From: an uncultured Bacteroidota bacterium
GTDB taxonomy: Bacteria; Bacteroidota; Bacteroidia; AKYH767-A; 2013-40CM-41-45
Assembly: GCA_937871435.1 (NCBI GenBank)
Contig: CALMQM010000075.1
Span: 1 to 57,880 of the forward strand
Direction of reading: 5' to 3'
Length of the DNA: 57,880 nt
Position numbers and translations under genes: made by a program. The first letter of the stretch is position 1. Each line of letters starts with the position of its first letter. A model generated the notes under the pieces. The model ran no database searches. It was not told the origin of the DNA and was given only the letters and a program-made list of their open reading frames with translations. This document shows positions 44,593-53,441 of this stretch, in pieces.

Positions 44593-44761
44593 ATGTCCTG
44601 CCTTAACATGATTTCAGCTGGACGGGTAAGTCACAATCATTATACACAAGAGTAATGAGTAAAGTGTTTTTCAATTTTGATTTTGGTTACTGGCGTTTCC
44701 TGAAAATAGATGTCCTGTAAACATGATTGTATTGATCCTTCACAGTGACTTACCCGACCAG
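44593..44761 (+). repeat. Interleaved inverted and direct repeats in the susC leader
   Basis: A 17-bp inverted repeat with one mismatch: CTGGACGGGTAAGTCAC (44618-44634) faces GTGACTTACCCGACCAG (44745-44761). Each arm is preceded by a copy of an ATGTCCTG-AACATGATT direct repeat (44593-44613 and 44710-44728). The outer arm ends about 45 bp before the susC start codon. This could be a pair of operator sites in opposite orientation or a long-range RNA stem. Confidence 0.75.
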
Positions 44762-44805
44762 GTGAATAAAATGTAAAATAAACTGTCAAACCAAACTAAA
44801 CCATT

Positions 44806-47800
44806 ATGAAAAGAATCTTTACCTGGCTGATTTTATTCTGCCTGATTTCATCGGGATCCGTATGGGCTCAATCCCGAACCATCACCGGGAAAATTACTTC
44901 CAAGGAAGATGGTCAAACCATTCCCGGAGTTTCCGTGGTGGTGAAAGGAACCCTCATTGGAACAGTAACGGATATCAATGGTGCTTACACCATTGAAGTT
45001 CCGGCATCTGCCAAGATGCTCACTTTTTCTTCTCTCGGAATGAAAACAAAAGAAGTTGCAGTTCCAACCGGTTCTACCCTTGATCTGGTTATGGAATCTG
45101 ACGTTTTGAAATTGGATGAAGTAGTAGTGACTGCAAATGCTATTCAGCGGGAGAAAAGAAGTTTAGGTTATGCAGTTACTTCTGTTGGTAATGAAGACCT
45201 CACCAAAGGAAGAGACCGGAGCGTACTCAATTCTCTCCAGGGAAAAGTTGCAGGTGTTCAAATCTCCAATGGTTCAGGAAGTGTTGGAAGTTCTACTCGG
45301 GTTGTTATCCGCGGTGGTACTTCGTTCCTTGGGAATAACCAGCCGCTCTATGTTGTAGATGGTATTCCTATCGATAATGCTTCCTACGAAACCGGCGATA
45401 ACCTGAATCGTCAGGTTGATGCAGGTTCTCGTGCGAATGACATCAATCCGGAAGACATCGAATCAGTTACAGTGTTGAAAGGACCCGCAGCAGCTGCACT
45501 GTACGGATCACGGGCTTCTAACGGTGCGGTGATGATCACCACGAAGACCGGTAAGAACATGAAAAAAGGTTCAGGCAAAAATATGGAGATGGCTTTCACC
45601 AGTGGTATTTCATTTGAGTCTCCACTCAAATTACCTGAATTCCAAAATACATATGGACAAGGTTTGTTCAAACAGCCGGACCTGCGCGAGAATACAAGTT
45701 GGGGAGCTCCTTTAAACGGTGAAGTATTGCCATGGGGAAATACTGTGAATGGTGTTCAGTTAACAAAACCTTATTCAGCTCAGAAAGACAACGTAAAAGA
45801 TTTCTTTGATCTCGGAAGAACCTATACCAATGATTTATCATTGTCAGGTGGTGGTGAGAAGACAACATATTATATGTCTATCGGAAATAATAAACAATAT
45901 GGGATCATGCCCGGAACTCAATACAACAGAACTTCATTCAAAGTTTCCGGTACTACTCAACTGTCAAACAAGTTCAACAGCACTGCTTCTGTATACTATA
46001 TTAAATCAAAAGGAGATTTATCAATTCAGGGACAGCAAACAGGCTTATCAGCATGGGAAGATATCATTCAAACTCCACGTGATATCAATTTACAGGACCT
46101 GAAAGATTATAACAATCCATACAATAACCTCGATAATTTCTATAGTCCGTATACAACCAATCCTTATTTCGCCTTGCATGAAAATTCATACAAGAACAAC
46201 GTAGATCACGTGATTGGGAATATCATGGTAGGGTATAAGGCTACCGATTGGCTGGATGTAAGTTATCGCATCGGAACTGATTTTTATGATGATAACCGCG
46301 AGGAAATCAACGCCGTTATCGCTTTCACTCCTGGTTCTCCGAGCGATGTGCAGGGAGCTGCCACTTACCCCGGAAGATATGAGGTGACAAACTTCACCAG
46401 CCGTGAAATCAATTCTGATCTCATGCTCACTGCAAAAAGAAAACTTACTGATAAACTCTACATGAATGTTTTGTTGGGACAGAATGTGCGTGAGAAACGT
46501 ACCACCGGTTTAATCGCTACTGCCAATGCGCTTGTAGTTCCAAATTTCTATAACCTTGCGAATGCACAAGGAGCACCAACTGTTGGTAATACTCTCATTC
46601 TCGACAGACTGTATGGATTCTACGGTAGTCTGGATTTCTCCTATGATAATTATCTTTTCCTCGGTATTACCGGCAGAAATGATAAGTCCTCTACTTTGCC
46701 CATCGCGAACAATTCATTTTTCTATCCAAGTGTAAACGCTTCTTTCGTTTTCACGGATGCGTTTAAAATCAGCAGCAATACGTTCAACTTCGGAAAAATA
46801 ATGGCAAGCTATGCCAAAGTAGGTAAAGCTGCTGCACCTTATGTTCTGGAGAATACTTATCAGGCTCCTGATATCACAGATGGTCATGCGAATTCATTGC
46901 TCAATTTTCCTGTGAATGGTGTTGCCGGTTACACATTGGGTGATGTTGTTTCCAATCCGGATTTGAAACCGGAATTTACCAAAGCATTTGAGGTTGGTGT
47001 TGATCTCGCATTCTTCAATGACCGGATCGGTATCACCGCCGATTATTACAACAACGTGAGTGACGGTCAGATCTTCACTGCGCCATTCCCGGCTTCTTCC
47101 GGCTATCTCGGAAAAGTAATTAACGCGGGTATTTTTGAAAACAAAGGTCTGGAAGCTTTATTGCGACTGACTCCTGTTGATACCAAGAAAGGTTTGCGGT
47201 GGGATATCTCCTTCACCTATACAAAAAACACAAGCCTTGTAAAAGAGATCTATCCGGGATTGGATCAGATTTCGTTGAATGTTGGTCAGGCTCCTTTCAG
47301 TGCGAATCCGGGTAACTCATTCACAGGTGGTGCCATCGTTCTTCAAAAAGGTGAACCTTATGGTTCATTGCTCATGACCAGTTTTGAACGTGATCCGAAT
47401 GGAAACATTGTTGTAGATCCGAACACTGGTTATCCAATCATTGCAACAGATGATCAGATTCGTGGAAGTATTCAGCCCGATTACATCGCAGGAATGACAA
47501 ACAAACTGGATTACAAAAATTTCTCTTTGGGATTCACATTTGATGTGCGTAAAGGTGGAATGATGTATTCTCGTACAAAGAGTACAATGATCTTTGCCGG
47601 TACAGATCCTATCACTACCTATGGTGATCGCGAACCATTCGTGATCCCGGGAAGTGTTGTTCAGAATGCGGATGGTTCTTACAGTGCTAACACCACTCCG
47701 GTTCAGGATGTTCTTACATACTGGGCTAACTTTGTGAGTTCAACCGGTGGTGAATGTCTGATCGATGCATCATATATCAAATTACGTGAATTTAGCTTGT

Positions 47801-48015
47801 CTTATTCTGTTCCTTCTAAACTGATCAGCAAATCACCTTTCAGCTCAATCGTTGTAAGTGTGAGTGGAAGAAATCTTTGGATTAAAACAGATAAAGACAA
47901 TCACTACATAGATCCGGAAGCCAGCTCTTTTGGTAATGGCAACGCTCAGGGATTCGAATATGGTTCCCTTCCTTCAGTAAAAAGTATTGGCGCTAATGTT
48001 CGTTTAACATTCTAA
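44806..48015 (+). CDS. SusC/RagA family TonB-linked outer-membrane transporter
   Basis: A 1069-residue TonB-dependent transporter. The order is: signal peptide (1-22, ending SVWAQ); carboxypeptidase-D-like regulatory domain (23-105, TITGKITSKEDGQTIPGVSV); the linker LDEVVVTANA; a plug domain with GKVAGVQISNGSGSVG, the VVIRGG motif, PLYVVDGIPIDN and YGSRASNGAVMITTKTG; and a ~22-strand barrel ending SIGANVRLTF. This is the standard SusC architecture. It imports a bulky substrate with its SusD partner, encoded 13 bp downstream. No TonB-sensor (FecR/STN) domain precedes the plug. The substrate is unknown because no glycoside hydrolase or peptidase gene is adjacent. Confidence 0.95.
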   Translation: MKRIFTWLILFCLISSGSVWAQSRTITGKITSKEDGQTIPGVSVVVKGTLIGTVTDINGAYTIEVPASAKMLTFSSLGMKTKEVAVPTGSTLDLVMESDVLKLDEVVVTANAIQREKRSLGYAVTSVGNEDLTKGRDRSVLNSLQGKVAGVQISNGSGSVGSSTRVVIRGGTSFLGNNQPLYVVDGIPIDNASYETGDNLNRQVDAGSRANDINPEDIESVTVLKGPAAAALYGSRASNGAVMITTKTGKNMKKGSGKNMEMAFTSGISFESPLKLPEFQNTYGQGLFKQPDLRENTSWGAPLNGEVLPWGNTVNGVQLTKPYSAQKDNVKDFFDLGRTYTNDLSLSGGGEKTTYYMSIGNNKQYGIMPGTQYNRTSFKVSGTTQLSNKFNSTASVYYIKSKGDLSIQGQQTGLSAWEDIIQTPRDINLQDLKDYNNPYNNLDNFYSPYTTNPYFALHENSYKNNVDHVIGNIMVGYKATDWLDVSYRIGTDFYDDNREEINAVIAFTPGSPSDVQGAATYPGRYEVTNFTSREINSDLMLTAKRKLTDKLYMNVLLGQNVREKRTTGLIATANALVVPNFYNLANAQGAPTVGNTLILDRLYGFYGSLDFSYDNYLFLGITGRNDKSSTLPIANNSFFYPSVNASFVFTDAFKISSNTFNFGKIMASYAKVGKAAAPYVLENTYQAPDITDGHANSLLNFPVNGVAGYTLGDVVSNPDLKPEFTKAFEVGVDLAFFNDRIGITADYYNNVSDGQIFTAPFPASSGYLGKVINAGIFENKGLEALLRLTPVDTKKGLRWDISFTYTKNTSLVKEIYPGLDQISLNVGQAPFSANPGNSFTGGAIVLQKGEPYGSLLMTSFERDPNGNIVVDPNTGYPIIATDDQIRGSIQPDYIAGMTNKLDYKNFSLGFTFDVRKGGMMYSRTKSTMIFAGTDPITTYGDREPFVIPGSVVQNADGSYSANTTPVQDVLTYWANFVSSTGGECLIDASYIKLREFSLSYSVPSKLISKSPFSSIVVSVSGRNLWIKTDKDNHYIDPEASSFGNGNAQGFEYGSLPSVKSIGANVRLTF

Positions 48016-48028
48016 ATCTTAACCAGAA

Positions 48029-49501
48029 ATGAAATTATCAATCATAAAATCAATTGTTCTCGGATCATGCCTGATGGCATTTGTCTCCTGTGAGAAGAAT
48101 TATCTCGATGTGAACAAAGATCCCAATCATCCGCATGTGCTTGTTCCTAAACAAATCTTGCCGGCTGCAATAGGTCATACCGCGTATGTGATGGGAAATG
48201 AGTACCAGGTTATCGGTGGTTATTGGGCTCAGTACTGGACTCAGGGTCCAACAGGAAATCAATACAATGTGTATGATCAATATCTGATTTCAAATACAAC
48301 ATTGGATCGGCCATGGTCTGATTTGTACTCCTCACCACTTACTGATTTTCAGGACATCATTCGTTTGAGCAGTGGTACGAACAGCAAGTATGAAGGAATA
48401 TCCTGCATCATGCAGGCCTATATTTACCAGGTGCTTACGGATTTACATGGTAGTGTTCCGTTCTCGGAAGCATTGAAAGCAGAGTCTGGTGTGTATGCTC
48501 CGCATTACGATTCACAGCAAAGTATTTACGATGGACTGATTCCTCTTCTCGACAGAGGTATTGCCGCCATCAATTCGTATGCCGGTGATGACATCTATCC
48601 ACAGGAAGATGACTTCATATACGGAGGTGATATGGATTTGTGGATTCGTTTTGCGAACACATTAAAGCTTCGCATTTACATGCGCCAGTCTGAGATTCGT
48701 CCGAATGTGGCGCAAGCCGGCATTCAGGCTATGGTGGCCAATGGAGATCAGTTTATCAGCGACGGGGAAGATGCTGCCATGTTGTTCTACGATGCAAACT
48801 TTAATCAGAATCCTCTTTACATGCAGATTGTTTCACTGGGATCATTTAATATTCTCGCCAGCAATACTGCATTGAACTTCCTGAGAAATAACAATGATCC
48901 CCGCGTGGATGTGTTTTACCGTCATGCAACTTCCGGTGACAGTGCCGGAACTCACAATGGTATCAATCAGGGTGAAGGAAAATTACCAGGATATGGAGGA
49001 CAAGATGTCGTTTCAGGCTGGTTCTCAAAACCAAGCTTTACTGTCGCCGGCCCTGAATCACCGGTTATCTTCCTGAGCGCGGCGGAAAGTTATTTCCTCC
49101 AGTCAGAAGCTGTCATCCGCGGCTGGATGCCGGGAGACGCGAAAGCTCTGTATGAAAGTGGTGTTACCGCTTCCTTTACTTATTGGGGATTGGATCCGGC
49201 CGAAGCTGCTACATACATCGCTCAGCCTGCAATAGCTTTCCCTGATGCCGGCACACAAGCCGACAAAATCAAATCTGTGATAACACAAAAGTGGATTTCC
49301 ATGTGCGGATCTGAGTGTGCTGAAGCGTGGAATGAGTGGAGAAGAACAGGCTATCCGGATTTCTTTGTGGTATCCGCAACTTCTCAAATCGGAAACAACT
49401 TCCCAAGCATCATTTTCTATCCGAATTCAGAACAAACCCTCAACCCGAATACACCTCCACAACATGTCATTACCGACAAAGTGTGGTGGGATGTGAATTG
49501 A
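48029..49501 (+). CDS. SusD/RagB family nutrient-binding lipoprotein (SusD-like_2)
   Basis: A 490-residue outer-membrane lipoprotein. Its signal peptide ends at Cys21 in MAFVSCEKNYLDVN, the usual SusD start. Helical TPR-like segments follow, with WAQYWTQGPTGNQYN near the N terminus and the family-typical AAESYFLQSEAVIRGW and KWISMCGSECAEAWNEWRRTGYP region towards the C terminus (quoted in parts: KWISMCGSECAEAWNEW). This is the SusD-like_2 branch, often found with SusC proteins that import peptides or unknown nutrients rather than starch. It caps the SusC barrel and captures the ligand. A strong terminator follows directly. Confidence 0.93.
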   Translation: MKLSIIKSIVLGSCLMAFVSCEKNYLDVNKDPNHPHVLVPKQILPAAIGHTAYVMGNEYQVIGGYWAQYWTQGPTGNQYNVYDQYLISNTTLDRPWSDLYSSPLTDFQDIIRLSSGTNSKYEGISCIMQAYIYQVLTDLHGSVPFSEALKAESGVYAPHYDSQQSIYDGLIPLLDRGIAAINSYAGDDIYPQEDDFIYGGDMDLWIRFANTLKLRIYMRQSEIRPNVAQAGIQAMVANGDQFISDGEDAAMLFYDANFNQNPLYMQIVSLGSFNILASNTALNFLRNNNDPRVDVFYRHATSGDSAGTHNGINQGEGKLPGYGGQDVVSGWFSKPSFTVAGPESPVIFLSAAESYFLQSEAVIRGWMPGDAKALYESGVTASFTYWGLDPAEAATYIAQPAIAFPDAGTQADKIKSVITQKWISMCGSECAEAWNEWRRTGYPDFFVVSATSQIGNNFPSIIFYPNSEQTLNPNTPPQHVITDKVWWDVN

Positions 49502-49851
49502 TCCTTGTTTGTTTTCATTGTGTGATAATCCCGTATCCTGAACCAAAAACAGGATACGGGATTTTTAATTGAATACTATCCATTCTTTTATACAGATAAA
49601 TCAATTCTCCTTATTAAGAGAGGGATCGTTGATAAATAACAAAGATTAACTGTCAGAACATTCAAAGTATTGTAAGGCTTTTCTTAATTTTATAGTTGTG
49701 ATGGTAATTTGTAACGAAAAGAAATCCTGTGATCCAATTGTATGAAATAAAATATTAACGGATGTTAAAAGATTTCTAAGGGTCTCTCCGTTACTGTTAT
49801 CGGAATTACAAATAAATCCACCCCAAACTTTAGATTACTTCTCTCCTTTGT
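49502..49851. other. Intergenic region after the susCD operon
   Basis: Apart from the terminator at its start, the 350-bp region is AT-rich and without a gene. It should contain the promoter of the DUF5916 gene. The nearest approach to a -7 box is TATAGTTG (one mismatch) about 150 bp upstream of the start, which is not strong enough to call. Confidence 0.5.
49527..49566 (+). terminator. Strong intrinsic terminator of the susCD operon
   Basis: A 14-bp perfect stem (AATCCCGTATCCTG at 49527-49540 with CAGGATACGGGATT at 49550-49563) and a 9-nt loop are followed by a T-run. It lies 26 bp after the SusD stop. Confidence 0.93.
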
Positions 49852-52290
49852 ATGATAAAATATATCCTGGCCTCTTTGCTGTTATGGTCTTTTCTTGCCT
49901 TTGGAAATGATACAACTAAGGTGAGTGTCGCAAGCAGAATTACAGAAGCTCCTAAAATTGATGGAGTTTTGAATGAACCATGCTGGGCAAATATCTCCGC
50001 TGTCTCTGATTTTATTATGAACCGGCCACTGGAAGGAGGAACTCCTACTCAAAAAACAGAAGTAAAAATCGCATACGACAACAAAGCAATTTATGTTGCT
50101 GCAATGCTTTTTGATACGCATCCCGATAGTATCCTGCACGAACTTGGCAATCGAGATGACGGATTGAATGCAGACTTCTTCCGTTTTGTGATCGATCCGT
50201 ATAACCTCAGACAGGACGCATTCGATTTCGGAGTCTATGCTTCCGGCGTACAAGCGGATTCAAAATTTACTGACCCGACTTTTAATGCAGTGTGGGAGAG
50301 CGCCGTGAAAATACAATCACAAGGTTGGAGTGTAGAAATGAAAATTCCATATTCCGCTATTCGTTTTCCTAAAAAACCAATTCAGGAATGGGCCTTTCAG
50401 ACAACGAGGAGTATTAAAAGAAACCAGGAGTTTGATCAATGGTCGCTTACTCCATCCACAGCCGCAAATTCCCAGGTATATTGGGGAGTCATCAGGGGAA
50501 TTCAGGATATACAGTCTCCGCCACGTTTGTCCATCACTCCTTATGCATCAGGATATTTTGAGCGTTCACCGGATTATGCTTCGGAAACAGAGTACCATTA
50601 CTCAAATTCTGTTTCCTACAATATCGGTGCTGACCTGAAATACGGTATCGATGATCGTTTTACATTAGACATGACTCTGCTTCCTGATTTTGGACAAACA
50701 CAGTCTGACAACAAAGTAAAAAATCTGAGTTACAGGGAAATTAATTACAATGAAAACAGATCTTTTTTCAAAGAAGGAACTGAATTGTTTTCAAAGAACA
50801 GTCTGTTCTATTCCCGTCGTATCGGTAAAACTCCCACCTTCTTTTACAGTGTTATGGATTCATTGAAAGAAGGAGAGACAATCGAAGACAATCCTTCTCA
50901 GGTAAAATTGATCAACTCATTTAAAATTTCCGGAAGAAGTAATTCAGGTCTTGGTTTTGGTTTATTTAATGCCTTGACCAATTCTATGTATGCTGAATTA
51001 CAGGCAGCGGATGGCAGCAAAAGAAGAGTGCTTACAGAACCACTGACTAATTACAATGTATTAGTGTTGGATCAGCAGATCAACGACTATTCTAATTTTT
51101 ATTTTATCAATACAAATGTTACCCGGGATAAAAAATATAACGATGCCAATGTATCCGGGACCGGTTTCACCTTCGCAGATAAAAATAACCGATATGCTGT
51201 CGATGGAAGTTTTGCTCTGAGCCAGCAGTTGGAAAAAAGTACCAATGATCCCAATTTATTTACGGATTTATTCGGACATAAATACTTCTTCGGTGTAAGA
51301 AAAATCAGTGGGAAATTTCAGTATGGAGTCAGCCGCACGTTCACCGGTGATACATACAATCAGTTGGATCTTGGCTACTACACTTTACCGAATTACCAGA
51401 ATACCCGGGGATATTTCACATTTCTGTGGTTCAAGCCATGGAAAAAATGGCTGGAGGGAAATTTCAATTTCACTGTTGATTATTCTCAGAATCCACAGAA
51501 TGGAAAACAAACTTTGTTTCAACTCGGCATAGATGCCTATGGAAACAGAATAGGTTACAATTCTTATTACTTCGGTGGAGGTTATACACCAACCTCCGGA
51601 TATGATTACAATGAACCCCGTGTGCCCGGCAGATTCAACAAGACCATCAAAATCTGGTATGCATATGTCGGGTTCAGCACAGATTACCGCAAGAAACTTG
51701 CTGTCGATTTTAATTTTAATCCGAGTAACTTCATTGGGAAATTTGTTGGTGAGGGATGTGGAATTTCCGCGACAATACGATACAGATTCAGTGACAAATT
51801 TACTTTGAAACTGATCAACAGCTACAATTACGATCCATATAATCTCGGTGTAGCGGATTACTCAAATCCGGATTCTATCATTTATGGTTTGCGCATCATG
51901 AATACGTATGAAAATGTGTTGTCAGGAAAATACATCTTTAAAAATGACATGGCTCTCACATTAAATGCACGTCATTACTGGACAACAGGAAGATATCGCA
52001 AATATGTTTATCTCACCCCGGAAGGCGACTTTTTAGATAGCCCTGACTATTCACTAAACAATGATTTTAATTACAATGTGTTCAATGTCGATTTCGTATA
52101 CAGCTGGCAATTTGCTCCGGGAAGTAATCTTTCAATAGTATACAAAAATGCAATTGAAACACAAACCGATCAGGTAACCTCCGGTTTGTTTGATGATTTT
52201 AAAAAGACAATACGTGAACCTCAGTCGAATAGTATCTCTATTAAAATTCTGTATTATCTCGATTATCTTTCTATCAGAAGAAAAAAATAA
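49852..52290 (+). CDS. DUF5916 outer-membrane protein with CBM9-like domain
   Basis: An 812-residue protein. A signal peptide (MIKYILASLLLWSFLAFGN) is followed by a family 9 carbohydrate-binding-like domain (about 30-210: APKIDGVLNEPCWANI, VKIAYDNKAIYVAAMLFD, DDGLNADFFRFVIDP). The rest is a long beta-barrel region (DUF5916) rich in Tyr/Asn strands, ending YYLDYLSIRRKK. DUF5916 proteins are frequent in Bacteroidota and have no established role; an outer-membrane location is likely. The N-terminal region could bind a sugar or be only a fold relative. It is monocistronic, flanked by a terminator upstream and a GC-rich hairpin downstream. Confidence 0.9.
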   Translation: MIKYILASLLLWSFLAFGNDTTKVSVASRITEAPKIDGVLNEPCWANISAVSDFIMNRPLEGGTPTQKTEVKIAYDNKAIYVAAMLFDTHPDSILHELGNRDDGLNADFFRFVIDPYNLRQDAFDFGVYASGVQADSKFTDPTFNAVWESAVKIQSQGWSVEMKIPYSAIRFPKKPIQEWAFQTTRSIKRNQEFDQWSLTPSTAANSQVYWGVIRGIQDIQSPPRLSITPYASGYFERSPDYASETEYHYSNSVSYNIGADLKYGIDDRFTLDMTLLPDFGQTQSDNKVKNLSYREINYNENRSFFKEGTELFSKNSLFYSRRIGKTPTFFYSVMDSLKEGETIEDNPSQVKLINSFKISGRSNSGLGFGLFNALTNSMYAELQAADGSKRRVLTEPLTNYNVLVLDQQINDYSNFYFINTNVTRDKKYNDANVSGTGFTFADKNNRYAVDGSFALSQQLEKSTNDPNLFTDLFGHKYFFGVRKISGKFQYGVSRTFTGDTYNQLDLGYYTLPNYQNTRGYFTFLWFKPWKKWLEGNFNFTVDYSQNPQNGKQTLFQLGIDAYGNRIGYNSYYFGGGYTPTSGYDYNEPRVPGRFNKTIKIWYAYVGFSTDYRKKLAVDFNFNPSNFIGKFVGEGCGISATIRYRFSDKFTLKLINSYNYDPYNLGVADYSNPDSIIYGLRIMNTYENVLSGKYIFKNDMALTLNARHYWTTGRYRKYVYLTPEGDFLDSPDYSLNNDFNYNVFNVDFVYSWQFAPGSNLSIVYKNAIETQTDQVTSGLFDDFKKTIREPQSNSISIKILYYLDYLSIRRKK

Positions 52291-52672
52291 TTTTCTTTCT
52301 CTTTCTGTTAATCCATATTCTTATAACCAGAAACGCCGGCATTTCTGCCGGCGTTCATGTGTTTCATGCTAAGAGAAAAGATTGAATGAGTAGGGGCGTT
52401 TTTTTTCAGGAGGTGCCGGGGCCTTTGGATTTGATGATTCAAAGAAACATCAGAAATGATCTGATTGCCAATCATAATTTACAAACGGAAGTTATTCAGG
52501 ATAAGTGGTCCGGAAATGCGGACTGGTGGCGGATTTTCAAGGGTCTGAAAATAAAAGCAACACGGTACTTCTATATCTACTGATGCATTTTGAATCGCTA
52601 TTCACAGCTGTTCATATTTTTTACTTTTTATTTTGAAATTGAATGAGTTCATTGTGCTAAATATAAAGCAAT
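52291..52672. other. Intergenic region after the DUF5916 gene
   Basis: This contains the hairpin at 52332-52355 and an unconvincing 65-codon frame at 52386-52583. No other structure was seen. Confidence 0.5.
52332..52355 (+). terminator. GC-rich hairpin terminator after the DUF5916 gene
   Basis: A 10-bp perfect stem (AACGCCGGCA at 52332-52341 with TGCCGGCGTT at 52346-52355) encloses a 4-nt loop. The T-run after it is poor, so termination efficiency is uncertain, but the stem is very stable. Confidence 0.7.
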
Positions 52673-53431
52673 ATGACTGAAGCAATTCATTGGGATCACA
52701 TCGCAAAGACATACGAAGATGAAATTTTTGATGTTTTTAAATCCAACAAAAAAGGTAAGCTACAAAGCATTGTCCGGAAATATGCCGGCAAAGGAAAATT
52801 CGCGGTTGATTTCGGATGCGGAACAGGAAAAGCACTTCCCATGCTTTCGCCTCAGTTTTATAAAATCCTTGCCGTAGACATTTCACAGAAATGTATCGAT
52901 ATAGCTAAAACTGCTGGTTATCCTAATGTCGAATTTGATCGTGTTGATCTTGCTGCAAAGAAAAATTCAATTCCTCAGGCTGATTTTGCATTTTGTTGCA
53001 ACGTAGCCATCGGTGACGATAACAAACGAAATTTTTCAATCCTTTCGAACGTACTAAAGTCCCTAAAAAAAGGAGGTACTGCTGTCATCGTAGTTCCTTC
53101 ACTCGAATCAGCTTCTTTCTCTTCCTGGCAAATGATTAAAGTTTATGAGAAAGAAGGAGTTCAGTTGAATAAAATACCAGAAGAAGAATTTGATCACCTT
53201 ACTCCTGACCATCAGCAACTGATTTCAAAAGGTATTCTGCACATCGATGGACATCCGACCAAACATTATTTATTTGCAGAGTTGTTTTCATTTTTCAACG
53301 CGGGAAATTTCGAAGTGCAAAACATCGACCGACTTGAATACAGCTGGGATACAGAAATCGTCGCGGCACCAAAATGGCTTCGTGATCCTTACCCGTGGGA
53401 TTGGGTTATTGAAGTGAAACGAATCAGGTAA
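52673..53431 (+). CDS. Class I SAM-dependent methyltransferase
   Basis: A 252-residue cytosolic methyltransferase of the UbiE/Methyltransf_25 type. The SAM-binding motif is VDFGCGTGKALPML, starting at about residue 45, and the second acidic residue is in ILAVDISQKC. The segment ADFAFCCNVAIGDDNKRN corresponds to motif IV. The substrate is unknown and the neighbours give no hint: it is flanked by a hairpin upstream and a convergent T9SS gene 10 bp downstream. An unusual acceptor loop (ILHIDGHPTKHYLF) lies in the C-terminal third. Confidence 0.88.
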   Translation: MTEAIHWDHIAKTYEDEIFDVFKSNKKGKLQSIVRKYAGKGKFAVDFGCGTGKALPMLSPQFYKILAVDISQKCIDIAKTAGYPNVEFDRVDLAAKKNSIPQADFAFCCNVAIGDDNKRNFSILSNVLKSLKKGGTAVIVVPSLESASFSSWQMIKVYEKEGVQLNKIPEEEFDHLTPDHQQLISKGILHIDGHPTKHYLFAELFSFFNAGNFEVQNIDRLEYSWDTEIVAAPKWLRDPYPWDWVIEVKRIR

Positions 53432-53441
53432 GTTTTATCAA

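Larger units (their letters stand above)
43944..44805. other. 862-bp non-coding leader ahead of susC
   Basis: A very AT-rich spacer without a convincing gene. It holds a terminator-like stem near 44112-44150, and a symmetrical arrangement of repeats at 44593-44761 that probably regulates the SusC/SusD operon (both listed separately). No exact TAnnTTTG box was found here. Confidence 0.65.

Noticed and set aside
44806-49501. Polysaccharide-utilisation locus
   Set aside because: No carbohydrate-active enzyme or regulator flanks the SusC/SusD pair; only the transporter function is supported.
52386-52583. 65-codon plus-strand frame
   Set aside because: No family resemblance, no good ribosome binding site and location just after a terminator; may be chance.
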